A stretch of 64,000 nt of DNA from Anadara kagoshimensis (lineage: Eukaryota > Mollusca > Bivalvia > Arcoida > Arcidae): contig CM037870.1 in the NCBI GenBank assembly GCA_021292105.1, forward strand, positions 14,355,234 to 14,419,233. The letters are read 5' to 3'. Every line of letters starts with the position of its first letter. The first letter of the stretch is position 1. A model generated the notes under the pieces. The model saw only the letters and a program-made list of their open reading frames with translations. It did no database searches and was not told the DNA's origin. Positions 37,140 through 46,489 of this stretch are shown here, in pieces. A program made the translations under genes and the position numbers.

Positions 37140-38375
37140 CAGGGAAATCAATTGATTCATGACAGCTACAAAAATTGACATTTCCGAAATATTTTCATGT
37201 TTTTAATGATTTTAGTGTAAGCGCATTGAATCAATATCTAATATTTGAAAGTCAATGCCTATATAACAAAAATACAAACAGCGAAGATTATTTTTTGCCA
37301 TAGCACATTGAATCGAAAATGAAAGAAGTAGGCATTTTTCTATGAATAATTAGACCAATCTGCCATTGAAATGATGCATTTTGTAAATTATTTTGTATAC
37401 TTCAATCTTCTTTTTCCATTCTTACATGCACATTTGCTTGAAACTTCCATTCGAAATGCTAATTGTTACATATTGGCTAAAACAGGGTTTTCACATTTTT
37501 TGCAATTTTGGGGGAGGGGAAATACATTTATTCGCCTCATCTACAAGCTTTGCTATTTCCGACAGTTTTTGGTGTAATTAGACTGTTATATGTCAAGGAA
37601 TTGCGTCAATAGATAACAGTTGAGATTCAATGCCTAAATAACAAAAATACAAGAGGCAAAACTCCTTTTTTCTTACAGCATTTTACATATATAAGTTAGT
37701 CCTATCTGTCCTTAAGCTAAAGCATTTCACAAATATTTAAAATCCTCGAAGCTTGTTTTATCATTGTTGCGGGTACTTTTGCTCGAAATCTTCATTAGAA
37801 ACACAAATCGGCATATATTGCATAAAAATGGATTTTCATTTGTTTTTTAACTTTGGGGTAGGGGAAATAAATTTATCCGTTTCGTCTATAAACTTCGGTA
37901 TTTCCAATAGTTTTTATGTTGTCAGACTCAAATGTACCATGGCAATACAAACATATATAAATCTCGAGATTCAATGCTTATATAACAAAATTACAAGAGG
38001 TTGAGTACAAATGATTTAATGAAAACTCATTTTCCAAACTACTGTTACATGGAAAGTGCAAATTTTCATATAGAATAACCAAACACTCTACATATAATTG
38101 TTTTATAAATATGTCGGGAACAGACGGGAGATGTAACAAACAATAATGATTTGTTTTAAACACTTATCGGCAAGCATGGGCCAAAATAATGAATTTTTGA
38201 CATTTTCGTATTTTTGGGGTAGGGGAAACATAATAATTTGCTACGGTATTAAGGTTCCATATTTCCGAAGTTTTGTAACATTTTTATCTACAGCACTACC
38301 AAGGCTTTATAAAAATATAAAGTTTGTCAAAATAATGCATAAACAACAGATTTACAAGAATCGAAAGACGGTATA
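37140..38375 (-). repeat. Right arm of the large inverted repeat, inner part
   Basis: Reverse complement of the left arm. Units are marked by 'ggggtaggggaaat' at about 38217 and 37856, a variant 'gggggaggggaaat' at 37509, and a further degenerate one, 'gagacagggaaat', near 37137, so this arm retains about four ~360-bp units. Homology to the left arm is highest in the outer two units. Confidence 0.85.
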
Positions 38376-38394
38376 CACTGTAAAAACTGAGTGT

Positions 38395-38620
38395 TTAGAA
38401 ATAAACACTAAATTGCAACAGATAATAAACACTTAAACATGTTGAAAAATTAAGCACCTATTAAACACATATGTTAAATTATTAAACACTTTAAGGTGTT
38501 TAAGGCTTTGCAACAGATAATAAACATTTAAACATGTTTATTCTTATATTTTTAAACAGGTAAACATGTTTATCAATATTTTAGTTAAACATTGGTGTTT
38601 AAGAATGTGACAATCGATGA
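38395..38620. repeat. Subterminal 'TTAAACATGTTTAA' motif cluster, left
   Basis: At least seven occurrences of 'aaacac', 'taaacatgtt' or 'tgtttaa' variants, many palindromic, within 225 bp of the element end; for example 'taaacatgttga', 'tttaaacatgttta' and 'aggtaaacatgttta'. Subterminal arrays like this are often transposase-binding sites (family knowledge); that role here is inference. Confidence 0.7.
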
Positions 38621-38779
38621 CCTGTTACCATGGTTTCCTCTTTTCAAAGCTTATTCTTGGTTATCTTGTCCCTCATTTTTTCAATACACTACAAATAAGG
38701 GAGAGTAGGATTTTAAGGGCAGAATACAAGCCATGATATTGTCAATACATGATAAATCAAGATAGAAACAAAACAACAA

Positions 38780-39161
38780 ACAAAGATTAACCAATAACTT
38801 TATTATTATAATATTCAAACAAAAATTAAATTTCTTGGACTTTGAAATATAGTCTAGTTAACTTTCAAAGTTTTTTGTTCAGTTCTGTATTTTTAGATTT
38901 TATTCCTGTATATGGTTCATTCAATACATAATCTTGAATGCATCCTAAAAGTTGTGTATACTGTCTTGGATATTGTAAATCAAACAGCCAACAGAATGAA
39001 AACACCATCAATGAATTTTCCCCATTTGTGTAATTTAAACATTGATCTCCCTCTACTAAAACTTCTTCCAGTTTATCAGTTCCTTCGGTAAATAAAACCA
39101 GTTTTGGTGCTTCTTCTTCTTCACTTTCTACAGACTTGTCTTTCTGTTCATCTGGTATGTC
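38780..39161 (-). CDS. Terminal coding exon of transposon-borne SAMD3-like gene
   Basis: On the minus strand the exon opens after 'tttcattattttcacaag' with GACATACCAG, phase 0. It runs in frame to TGA at 38867-38865, with AATAAA at 38804-38799. It encodes ~98 residues: an acidic linker (SVESEEEEAPK), then LVLFTEGTDKLEEVLVEGD, then a hydrophobic helix-like stretch with FDLQYPRQYTQLLGCIQDY, ending ELNKKL. From memory this order (acidic linker, then '..YP....T...IQ..', short basic tail) matches the C-terminus of multi-copy 'SAMD3-like' proteins in fish. Function is unknown. The intron before it joins phase 0 to phase 0 with the exon at 40266-40602. Confidence 0.6.
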
Positions 39162-39392
39162 CTTGTGAAAATAATGAAAAAAAATTACTACAAGGTAATT
39201 TGAAATGTTCACACATCTTCATAATTTAAAAAAATGCAGTTGAAGAGGTTCCTGTCCCTAGGTCTTATTGGGATAGGAACATCACTCTTAATCTGCAATA
39301 TTTGATCTAGTTAAAGCTTTCTTCTAGCTATCAAGGCCGCCCTGGGGCTCAGCAGCAAGGTCATTCACTATAGAGTACTTAGTATTAGTTAG

Positions 39393-39738
39393 TGGGTTTT
39401 TCATTCCCAAGACATAAAAATCAAAGTTGCTACTTTCTCAAATTTTGCTCAGCATAAAGAGTATCAACTTTTTCACAAGAATCAGGATATTTTGACTGGG
39501 GGAGTTGTGCACTCGGTTGCTACGTACATATGCAAGATGATACAGCAACTAAGATGTCCTAAGCATTTCAAGAACAAGACAGTCAATGAGACATACATGC
39601 ATTACTCATTCATACTCAAACTTGGTTCAAGAGATTAAAAAAATCGCTGGCAAATTGTTGATGTGATGCAAGACCATACTACAACAACAACCTACATGGG
39701 TTATGAAGAACAAACTCGAGTGATTTCTACCATGACCT
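39393..39738 (+). pseudogene. Unidentified plus-strand coding remnant with homopolymer frameshift
   Basis: Eighty-one codons stay open from 39393 to a TAA at 39636, with good amino-acid composition including ILTGGVVHSVATYICKMIQQ and LRCPKHF. After an A7 run the adjacent frame continues with RWQIVDVMQDH and YMGYEEQTRVIS to TAA at 39736-39738. A single indel in the A run would link them, giving ~115 residues. The region lies within an intron of the minus-strand gene of the same element. I do not recognise the family. A transposase C-terminus is one guess; a nested, unrelated gene fragment is another. The three minus-strand frames here are closed, so this is not a shadow of the other gene. Confidence 0.4.
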
Positions 39739-40265
39739 AACTTTTACAATTGCAAATTGCAAAGTCTGAATTATTACTTTCTTATGGATAAGTATGCTTC
39801 TGCTTTTAACACCTTTACCCTTATCCATTTGGGTATTTCTTTCCACATACTGTAGACATGGCAAAAATCTAAGTGGCCCATGAAAGACAGAATACATAAA
39901 TGAATTAAAATAATGTCCATAATAAGATCAAAAATGATTAAATACAAATACACCACTCGTATCATAATCCAAAAATATCATTTAAAAGCAAAACATTGTC
40001 AAAACTGGTAAAACACAGGGTTTGCACTGGCTCAAAAGGCTTTGTTAACAAATTTTAAGTCTTCTTGAATATAATTTCTATTTAGAACTTGGAGATGAAT
40101 TTTTTGTCACAACTTATAAAAACTAAAAGTATCGCAAATTGCAACATTTGTCTCGCATGGATTCACATATGGCCTTTGGAGTAACAAAACTATGCAAGAT
40201 AAAACTTTCCTGAAAACTATGTAAATAAAGGTTAATACAAACATGGATTCATATGTATGGCTTAC

Positions 40266-40602
40266 CCATGGTGTACTTCTATGACTGTGGCTGACGTCTG
40301 GGTACATGCGGTACATTTTCTCTCCAATTGCTTGATATTCAGAACTATGGCTAATATTAGGGAACTTATCCAGATAAAATTCAGCACTAATGTTAATAAC
40401 TTTACTCCAGACTTTGGTTTTGTTTAGCATTCTTTTGATGTAATCTGTAAACTGGAGTAGTTTTGTTACCATAGTGACCATGTCTCTGCCACTGACAAAA
40501 GGTGATGTGCCTGCTAATGATGGTATGGGTACAGTAATTCAATTTGTTCATTGGATGATTCCGTCTCATGTGGCGTCATGTTAACTGTAGTCTTATTACT
40601 TT
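40266..40602 (-). CDS. Middle coding exon of SAMD3-like gene, frameshifted
   Basis: The acceptor 'ctctttgatttttaacag' and donor ATGG|GTAAGC bound a 337-bp minus-strand exon. It is entered in phase 1, exactly matching the G left over from the exon at 41184-41329, and reads MTPHETESSNEQIELL before a TAG at 40516-40514. The adjacent frame then carries on with SPFVSGRDMVTMVTKLLQFT, an EFYLDKFPNISHSSEYQAIG stretch and MYRMYPDVSHSHRSTPW up to the donor (phase 0). The pattern '..YP......Y..IG..M...YP.......PW' fits my memory of the SAMD3-like family. One indel between 40541 and 40514 breaks the frame, so the copy is probably a pseudogene. Confidence 0.6.
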
Positions 40603-40784
40603 CTGTTAAAAATCAAAGAGTGTTTTAATTTTATACTTTGATCAATTGACAACATCTATCCATGACAACATAATTTAAATAACTATCGTGTGTATGTTTC
40701 TAAGTAATACAAGCACATCTTCTGACAAATTAAAATAAAATTACAATAGTTAAAATATTGCTTAATGATTACCAACATTATGAT

Positions 40785-41165
40785 TTGACCTTATAATGTT
40801 GACCTTTGACCTAAATTCAGTATGCACCACTGCCTAATGTTGGTATACATTTGTTCAAAGATTGATAAAATACTTCATTACATGCAAAGTTATAGAACAA
40901 ACACAATACATGTATTTGGACACAGAAACTTAGATTTGACCCTGTGACCTTACCTTTGACGCAGCAGACACATTTTCAAATGTTGTTATTACATTTGACT
41001 ATTTGTGCAAAGTTTGTTAAAAATCCATCCATAGATGTGGAAACTATGGACGGAACACAATTTTACATAGACAGATGGATGGACAGACAGACATATAGAT
41101 GGAGACAGGTTGACCCTTTTACACATCTTTCAAACAAGTTTGTGGGGTGCAATTATTTTATATAT
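40785..41165 (+). repeat. Dispersed 'tgacctttgacct' element
   Basis: Contains 'gttgacctttgacctaaatt', 'gaccctgtgaccttacctttg', 'gcaaagtttgttaaaaatccatcc' and a decayed GACA/GATG tract ('gatggatggacagacagac'), ending 'gtggggtgcaattattttat'. I recall this layout as a very common intronic repeat in bivalves. It lies in the intron of the minus-strand gene; the ORF at 40944-41177 is part of it. Confidence 0.6.
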
Positions 41166-41183
41166 AGTAAAATTTAGTAATAC

Positions 41184-41329
41184 CTGTTGCCATTGTCTGA
41201 GTTTCAATATTTTCTGTTTCAGAATTCCACATCTCCCCAGGGCAAAGCAGCATAAAAACTTTATCATGACATAAGAATTCAAAAAAATCATCATCCTCAA
41301 TATCTGTACCACATCCCTCCAGAACCACT
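41184..41329 (-). CDS. 5' coding exon of SAMD3-like gene, PB1/CIDE-N-like
   Basis: A minus-strand exon in a frame not used by the longest ORF encodes VVLEGCGTDIEDDDFFEFL, then CHDKVFMLLCPGEMW, then NSETENIETQTMATG. It ends in ACAG|GTATTACT, phase 1, the same phase in which the next exon opens. 'LE..GT.I.DDD.F..L.....FMLL.PGE.W' is the second half of a ubiquitin-like CIDE-N or PB1 fold (family knowledge). The first half would lie in an upstream exon that I could not locate. The acceptor (AG at 41331-41330 or 41329-41328) has a weak pyrimidine tract, so the start is approximate. Confidence 0.55.
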
Positions 41330-41639
41330 CTTATTCAGATAGTTCACATTGATTTCACATTTTACAGACCCTATACACAATAAAAATTAACAGACTTGTA
41401 TTAAATTTGTAAAGTTGTAAATGTAAATACTTTGACCAATAAGTCCTAAAACTTACTTTTATAATACTAATGTGTTTAATATTATAAAAAGTATTAATTG
41501 CTATTTGGAACATTTATTGGAGTTTTTAATACTTCTTGCTTGAAGTTGCTTCCTTTTGAAAATAAACCCCAACAAAATGCCTGATTAGTCATAAAGCCAA
41601 GAAATTTGCATGTATAAATAAGTCATGCAATTTCATGTA

Positions 41640-41700
41640 GCCTTATTAGCTTATTGGTAGAGCACTAGTATTGGAGTTCCCCAGTTCAACCATGATTTTT
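41640..41700 (+). repeat. tRNA-like fragment, degenerate
   Basis: 'ttagcttattggtagagcac' resembles an A box and 'ccagttcaacc' a B box, spaced as in a tRNA. It has no acceptor pairing and stands just upstream of the full SINE. Likely a decayed SINE head. Confidence 0.45.
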
Positions 41701-41725
41701 TTTCTCCATCACATTACTGGTTGTA

Positions 41726-42060
41726 CTGCAGTAGCTCAGTTGGTAGAGTGCTCGCTCCGTAAGTGGGAGATCGTGGGTTCGATCCCCGGCCGGGTCTGAC
41801 CCATGACTTAAAAGTGGGTAGTGACTGTTCTTTCGCCAAGCACTCGCCATTGCGATATGAAAGTCACGGTTCTTTCGGATGGGAACTTAAAATAAACGAG
41901 GTCCCATGTCACGGTGGGCTTGGCACGCTAAAGAACCCTGTTGTATAATGCAATCAGCGCAACGCACAGGCAAAATTTCTGCACCTTCGTCTTTAGCTGG
42001 TGACGTCTCGATATAAGTGAAATATTCTTGACTGGGACGTTAAACATCATTACTTAACTC
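41726..42060 (+). mobile_element. tRNA-derived SINE, copy 1
   Basis: The head is 'gtagctcagttggtagagtg' (A box) and 'gggttcgatccccgg' (B box), followed by 'ccgggtctgaccc'. The body carries 'gttctttcggatgggaac', 'aaataaacgaggtccc' and 'gcgcaacgcacaggcaaa', and the tail 'gactgggacgttaaacatca'. In the anticodon position the loop TCCGTAA would give CGT. Two close copies lie at 54977 and 55777, and a decayed one follows directly. The layout suggests a molluscan V- or related-superfamily SINE (from memory, not verified). The ORF at 41763-41948 is SINE sequence. Confidence 0.85.
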
Positions 42061-42440
42061 AAATTACTGGTTGTGGTATTGTGGCCCCTCACAACTGGTG
42101 GACATGCATTACTTGGCAGTGTCAAAAGTCCATCTGAAGGATGTTGACAAGATTTCTCAAAAACAAACATGGTAGGAAAAGGTTGTGGGTTCAAACCTAG
42201 GATGGGTCTGACCCAATACTCGAAAGAGGGTAGTGTCTGTACTCCACATTACGAATTTATTTTTGGAGGGAAACTGAAATAATGGAGGCCCTGTGTCAAA
42301 GTAGGCATGGCATGATAAAAATCCCTGTTGTGTAATGCCATCAGCACAATGCATGGCAAAATTTCTGCATCTTGTCAATAGCTGGCGACATCTGGATAAT
42401 AGTGAAATATTCTTGACCGAGACGTTAAACATTAAATATT
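42061..42440 (+). mobile_element. tRNA-derived SINE, decayed copy
   Basis: The B-box region 'gttgtgggttcaaacctagg' with 'gggtctgaccca' is followed by 'ggcaaaatttctgcatcttg' and the tail 'gaaatattcttgaccgagac', 'gttaaac'. The A-box region is replaced by unrelated sequence. It is arranged head-to-tail with copy 1, inside the minus-strand gene's intron. Confidence 0.7.
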
Positions 42441-42531
42441 ATTCAGAAATAAGCCATTATGCTTTCTCTTTAGATGTGACCTATATGAAATCCATTTTTG
42501 CGCTGAATGCACAATTTCCTACACTACAATG

Positions 42532-42687
42532 CAGGGATGAAGCTTAACTATTTTGAGTTGAAGGCCCAGCTCACTTCAGAAAAGAAGTTTAAATAGTAAT
42601 TCATAGCTAAAATGTGTACACATTCAGGGGCCCAGACTGATTTTTAGGAGCCATGGGCTACTGTGCCCCTGCTAATCTTCATCCCTG
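42532..42687. mobile_element. 156-bp MITE, CAGGGATGAAG ends
   Basis: CAGGGATGAAG on the left, CTTCATCCCTG on the right, flanked by CAATG direct repeats (42527-42531 and 42688-42692). CAGGG-type ends suggest hAT, but hAT duplications are normally 8 bp and only 5 bp match here, so class is uncertain. Confidence 0.75.
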
Positions 42688-42834
42688 CAATGCACTATGA
42701 AACTTGGGTCAGACAGTTTGATGTAGACGGACAATATGCGACCTGTATTTTTAAAAGTCCCATGTACTATAAAAACACAAAGAGCACCTTAATTCATTCA
42801 TTTTTGGGGTAAATCGGAGAGAGAAAATACTTAC

Positions 42835-42875
42835 ACACGATGTAGATCTAGCGAAGTCACAAAGAGGAAGCAATA
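42835..42875 (-). other. Candidate 41-bp upstream exon
   Basis: Bounded on the minus strand by a strong acceptor (ctttatcttttatttttgcag-type pyrimidine tract, AG at 42877-42876) and a near-perfect donor, GTAAGTATT. It contains no ATG, so it would be 5' untranslated or need a start elsewhere. It lies between the candidate promoter at 43.3 kb and the coding exons. Confidence 0.45.
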
Positions 42876-43249
42876 CTGCAAAAATAAAAGATAAAGAAAA
42901 AACGGATCGAGATCAACAATTTTCCGGGAGTGAAACTGAAATTTGGGTACCACTGACACACATCGTTTCGCTCAATAATAGGAAGGGGTGGGGGTTGGGG
43001 GGTCTATGCAAAATTGTGCAAAAACAGTCTCTCGGTTGATGTGGGCGAGGTTATACGGTATAACCTGGCCTACATCAAACGAGTGCCTGTAATATAGAAC
43101 CAAGACTGCTGTAACTTTGTAAGTCTAAATCTCACCTCCATACAATGCCAAAACCTACATCTTGATTATCTTTAAAAATAATTTAAATGTTCAGTTGAAA
43201 ACCCCGAATTACCATATAAATTTCTTCTCTTTCTGTACACACAGCCTGT

Positions 43250-43325
43250 TTCTAAAATGGCGACCGAGGATGTACTTGGAACGCGTAGAAAACACCACGT
43301 GATCGATTTTCCCGCCTCAACATTT
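43250..43325 (-). promoter_or_regulatory. Candidate promoter of the transposon-borne gene
   Basis: A locally GC-rich patch holds a CACGTG E-box (43296-43301), an E2F-like TTTTCCCGCC (43307-43316, forward orientation) and a CGCCATTTT motif on the minus strand at about 43259-43266, upstream of the candidate first exons. Motif identities are read directly; promoter function is inference. Confidence 0.4.
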
Positions 43326-43888
43326 TCGTTGAGCTTAAACACATGTGTTTAAGAACGAGTGTTTATATCTGTCATTTATCTGTGTGTTTAATTAAACACG
43401 CGTGTTTGTTTGTTTTTCTAAATTGAGTTTGTCGCATCTTGTTAAGAGCTTTAAAGATCACTTGACCAAATACAATATTTGAGTATTCATAAATTGCCCA
43501 AGGACAATATCGACTTCATGAAACTGCTGATTCAACGAAAAATTCATTCCGTAAAGATGTGTAATTATTCCAAACGTTATAATTAAATATTTTAACTTAA
43601 AAATAAAACTTGTGCAACATTTTTTTATAACATTATCGATATTATAAAGTTTGAAATGGCGTAACACACATGTACGATTAAAAAATCAAATGCAATACAG
43701 TAGCTTTCATATTAAACGCCGGTGTTAACCTTCATCACTACTGTTTATTTCAATCTTACTGTTTATAAAAACGCAATTTTTAAACGTTACGTGTTAAGTA
43801 TTTAAGCATGCCTGTTAAAAAGTCATACACTAGTGGTTAAATATTAAACACCCCTTAAACATGTTAAGCGTTGGGATTTTTTACAGTG

Positions 43889-44256
43889 TAGATATGATAA
43901 AAACGCAGTTTACAGCATCGATTTTATCGCTTATTTTAAATTTTTGACACAAAATCGGAAAACTGTCAGGATGTTTTGCATTTTAATCTATCATGTGTCC
44001 ACAATGAAAGATAGAATGAACATTTTTGTGTTGTTTTTGCCACAAAATGCTTCAAAATCTGGAATTTTTATTTTTTACCAAAATTTAACATTTGCAGAAG
44101 CTTTTCTTCAAAAACTGTTTCTGATTAAAAAATCGGAAACGATTTGACGCGTAAGAAATGGGTTTTCAGTAACTAGGGACATTTTCCTACAAGAATCAAC
44201 CTTCAAACCTTTTGGCCTCGTTCACCCGGATTTTAGCCATGATCTCTTGGACTAAA
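43889..44256 (-). repeat. Right arm of the large inverted repeat, outer part
   Basis: Reverse complement of 32769-33130, ending at ...CTCTTGGACT at 44256. The ORF at 43944-44147 is the same frame as minus 32874-33143. Both arm ends read TAGTCC at the boundary, so a TA-flanked GTCC terminus is possible for the whole inverted-repeat element. Confidence 0.85.
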
Positions 44257-45483
44257 ATATATACAGATAAATGTGCGAATTAATTGAGCAAACATTAAAT
44301 GGACAGAATGAATTTATAGAAATTATAGTATAACGAATGTTTATTTAAAAATATGATTATCTATGATTTAAGGGTAGAAAACTTGCTCTTCCTGAGCTTA
44401 ATTATAAGAGTGAAATCAGCTTTCTGGGTCTGCCGCGCACTCGCTGCTACAATAAATGTACAGTGCGCACTAGGAAGACTAATTGTTGCGCACGAGCCAG
44501 TACATATATATAATATGTACCGTGCGCTTGGACTAACCTGGTAAAACAGCTATATCTTCAATAGCTAGCCGAATCAGCAGTATAAAGTACAAAGTAACTA
44601 TACAGCATCGGACTCAAATAATCACCATAAAAATACAGCCTTCTTCTTCTGTGAACAGATACAAACTGACCCCGCTGTCAAGTTTTCACTCCTTTATACC
44701 CAGCCACTGTTGCATCTCGGGTAATAATCAGTGACGTCATCGACTTGATCATTGAAATGATTGACAGCTATTAAAAATCAATAACACAATTAAAAATTTA
44801 AATTCATTTATTACACTTTATCTTAGTTAGATTACACTTGGAAACATTTATGCCTAAATTGATGAACCATTTAAATTATAACTCCAAGGTCCTTGGGTTC
44901 GAATTCTATGGAATACATACGTGATCTCAGTCAAGTCATTCCATTGATCACCGACTGTTTACTTACCAAGTAGAATGTTATTACATTGTGGATTTAGTGA
45001 TAAAAAATAGCCATGCCTGCACATAATTGTTCTTCGTCAGCAACTTATCCCAAACAAAAACATTGATGGGAAAGACTGATGTTTAGATAAGTATACTATG
45101 ATAACTGACTGATACGTGTTTGATAAATCGTAGACTAACCATGCTGGTGGTATTTAATCGATAACTTGTACAGTCAAAACAATATATTATATTAACTACA
45201 TTTAGTAGGGCATATTGAAAACCCATATAATGCAACTCTCGAATTTCAGCAAAATTTACTTTGTCAAAATAAAAAAACTGGTATATGTATTCTTGTTGGA
45301 AAGATATTTTTTCAATATAATGATTTTGTAAATTTTGCTATAAAACATGTCCATTATATGTAAAATAAACCTTAAATTTACTCCTACAAATCGAAATGGG
45401 AGACGAGCGACGAAATGCTTTACTGGGTTTTACTAGGTTTTACTGGGTTTAGTAGAATGCAAATTCGAAAACAGTAGTAGTAG
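44257..45483. other. Non-coding stretch with short inverted GCGCAC motifs
   Basis: Around 44430-44535 there are alternating 'gcgcac' and 'gtgcgc' motifs and a 'gtacatatatataatatgtac' palindrome. 45418-45452 is a short (TTTTACTGGG)n run. No gene recognised. Confidence 0.45.
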
Positions 45484-45845
45484 TCAAAAACAAACATACT
45501 AATCCATATCCGAATCACAATCCAGAAGCAAAGTAAAAACTTTGGAACTGACAAGTTAGGTTATACACGTGAACTCCACCAGGGAAGTGAGGCCGGGTGC
45601 TCCGAAAGGGTAAGCACCTCCTGTTTAGCTAGCTACACCCGCCACGTGTGTAATCAAAATTGTGTGAAAGGAACATGGAACTATGAGATGTCAGAAATAT
45701 CCAGGGCAATCCTGGACACAGAGACATCAAACTTATCAACAATACTGTGATGACGGCCATAAAACTTTTTGAGGGCCTTGATAAGCCTAGGCTTGCAATA
45801 TCCCTGAGTCAACGATTTATTTGCAAGCAGCCTACTTCGTTGTAC
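45484..45845 (+). mobile_element. Helitron-like copy, near-full, in an AGT microsatellite
   Basis: Runs from TCAAAAACAAACATACTAAT to 'gcctacttcgttgtac' and is flanked by AGTAGTAG on the left and AAAGTAGTAGTAG on the right. The microsatellite on both sides suggests insertion into a pre-existing (AGT)n, which fixes both element ends within a few bases. It is the most intact copy in the window. Confidence 0.65.
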
Positions 45846-45908
45846 AAAGTAGTAGTAGTAGTAGTGATAGTAGTAAAAACACAAGATACATACAACTAGT
45901 ATGCTATT

Positions 45909-46110
45909 ATACCCCCAAAAAACTAGTGTGAGGGGGGGGGGGTATATAGGGATCGCCATATCGATCTGTCTGTCCTTCCTTGTAAAATCGTGCCCGGGTC
46001 ATATATCATTAGTCCTTGGACCACTGTCATAGAACTTCACATGAACAATCTTCATGGTCCAAAGGTGTGTCATAACCTTGAACCAATGTCATATCAAAAA
46101 GGTCATTAAA
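45909..46110. repeat. TATACCCCC foldback repeat
   Basis: 'tatacccccaaaaaact' pairs with 'agtgtgagggggggggggtata', then 'tagggatcgcc', 'ctgtctgtccttcc' and 'gtcatagaacttcacatgaac'. I associate this combination with a widespread bivalve repeat. The minus ORF 45681-45959 spans it and the neighbouring microsatellite and is not a gene. Confidence 0.6.
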
Positions 46111-46433
46111 CACTTGTAGATGTTGAGTTCGGGAGTTTTAGCTCTAAGAGACAGTTCTAGTCAATATAATAACGAATCGGCTCAGAATTCTATTCCTAAG
46201 TTAAATGTACGTGTTTGTCCTTTTCTCATCCACTATCTGCCCAAAACACGACACATAGTTTGCTAACATTTCAAATTACTATGAATTTAATTCAAAATCC
46301 GTGGTGTGAATAAGACCATAAGTACATGGATACTGGATTAATAATTGGAAATAATAAACATTTTATTGCAAAATTTTAGGTTAAACATGTAATTTAAATT
46401 TGAAACACCAAGTTGAGAATAAACGGATAGTTT

Positions 46434-46435
<2 letters not shown>

Positions 46436-46472
<37 letters not shown>
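46436..46472. repeat. Poly-T tract, 37 T
   Basis: Thirty-seven T, directly upstream of the tandem array that ends near a second long T tract at 48711. Confidence 0.9.
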
Positions 46473-46473
<1 letters not shown>

Positions 46474-46489
46474 AAAAATTACATAAAGG

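Larger units (their letters stand above)
38376..43888. mobile_element. 5.5-kb TIR element inserted in the right arm
   Basis: Ends are CACTGTAAAAACTGAG on the left and the reverse complement of CACTGTAAAAAATCCC on the right, both preceded by TA. The left arm of the surrounding inverted repeat gives the empty site: 'gaaagacggta' joined to 'aatatgataaaaac', with one mismatch. The outer TA is thus either element sequence or a 2-bp duplication. Beyond the 11-bp TIR, both ends hold clusters of 'aaacatgttta' and 'ttaaacac' motifs (38395-38620; 43325-43420; 43780-43870). The element carries a minus-strand multi-exon gene, a plus-strand coding remnant, SINEs and a small MITE. No classical DDE transposase is recognised. 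Confidence 0.85.

Noticed and set aside
41726..41800. A tRNA gene (possible CGT anticodon)
   Set aside because: A and B boxes are good, but the sequence continues into a SINE body repeated at 54977 and 55777, and the acceptor stem does not close.
32874..44147. ORFs present in two copies (32874/43944, 33342/37978, 33486/37753) as possible conserved proteins
   Set aside because: They lie in homologous arms of the large inverted repeat, so the shared reading frames follow from DNA identity. Composition is low-complexity and hydrophobic without motif.
32769..44256. A Polinton/Maverick, because of long inverted repeats starting AG
   Set aside because: No matching 6-bp target duplication, and no polymerase B, integrase or capsid-like coding sequence between the arms.
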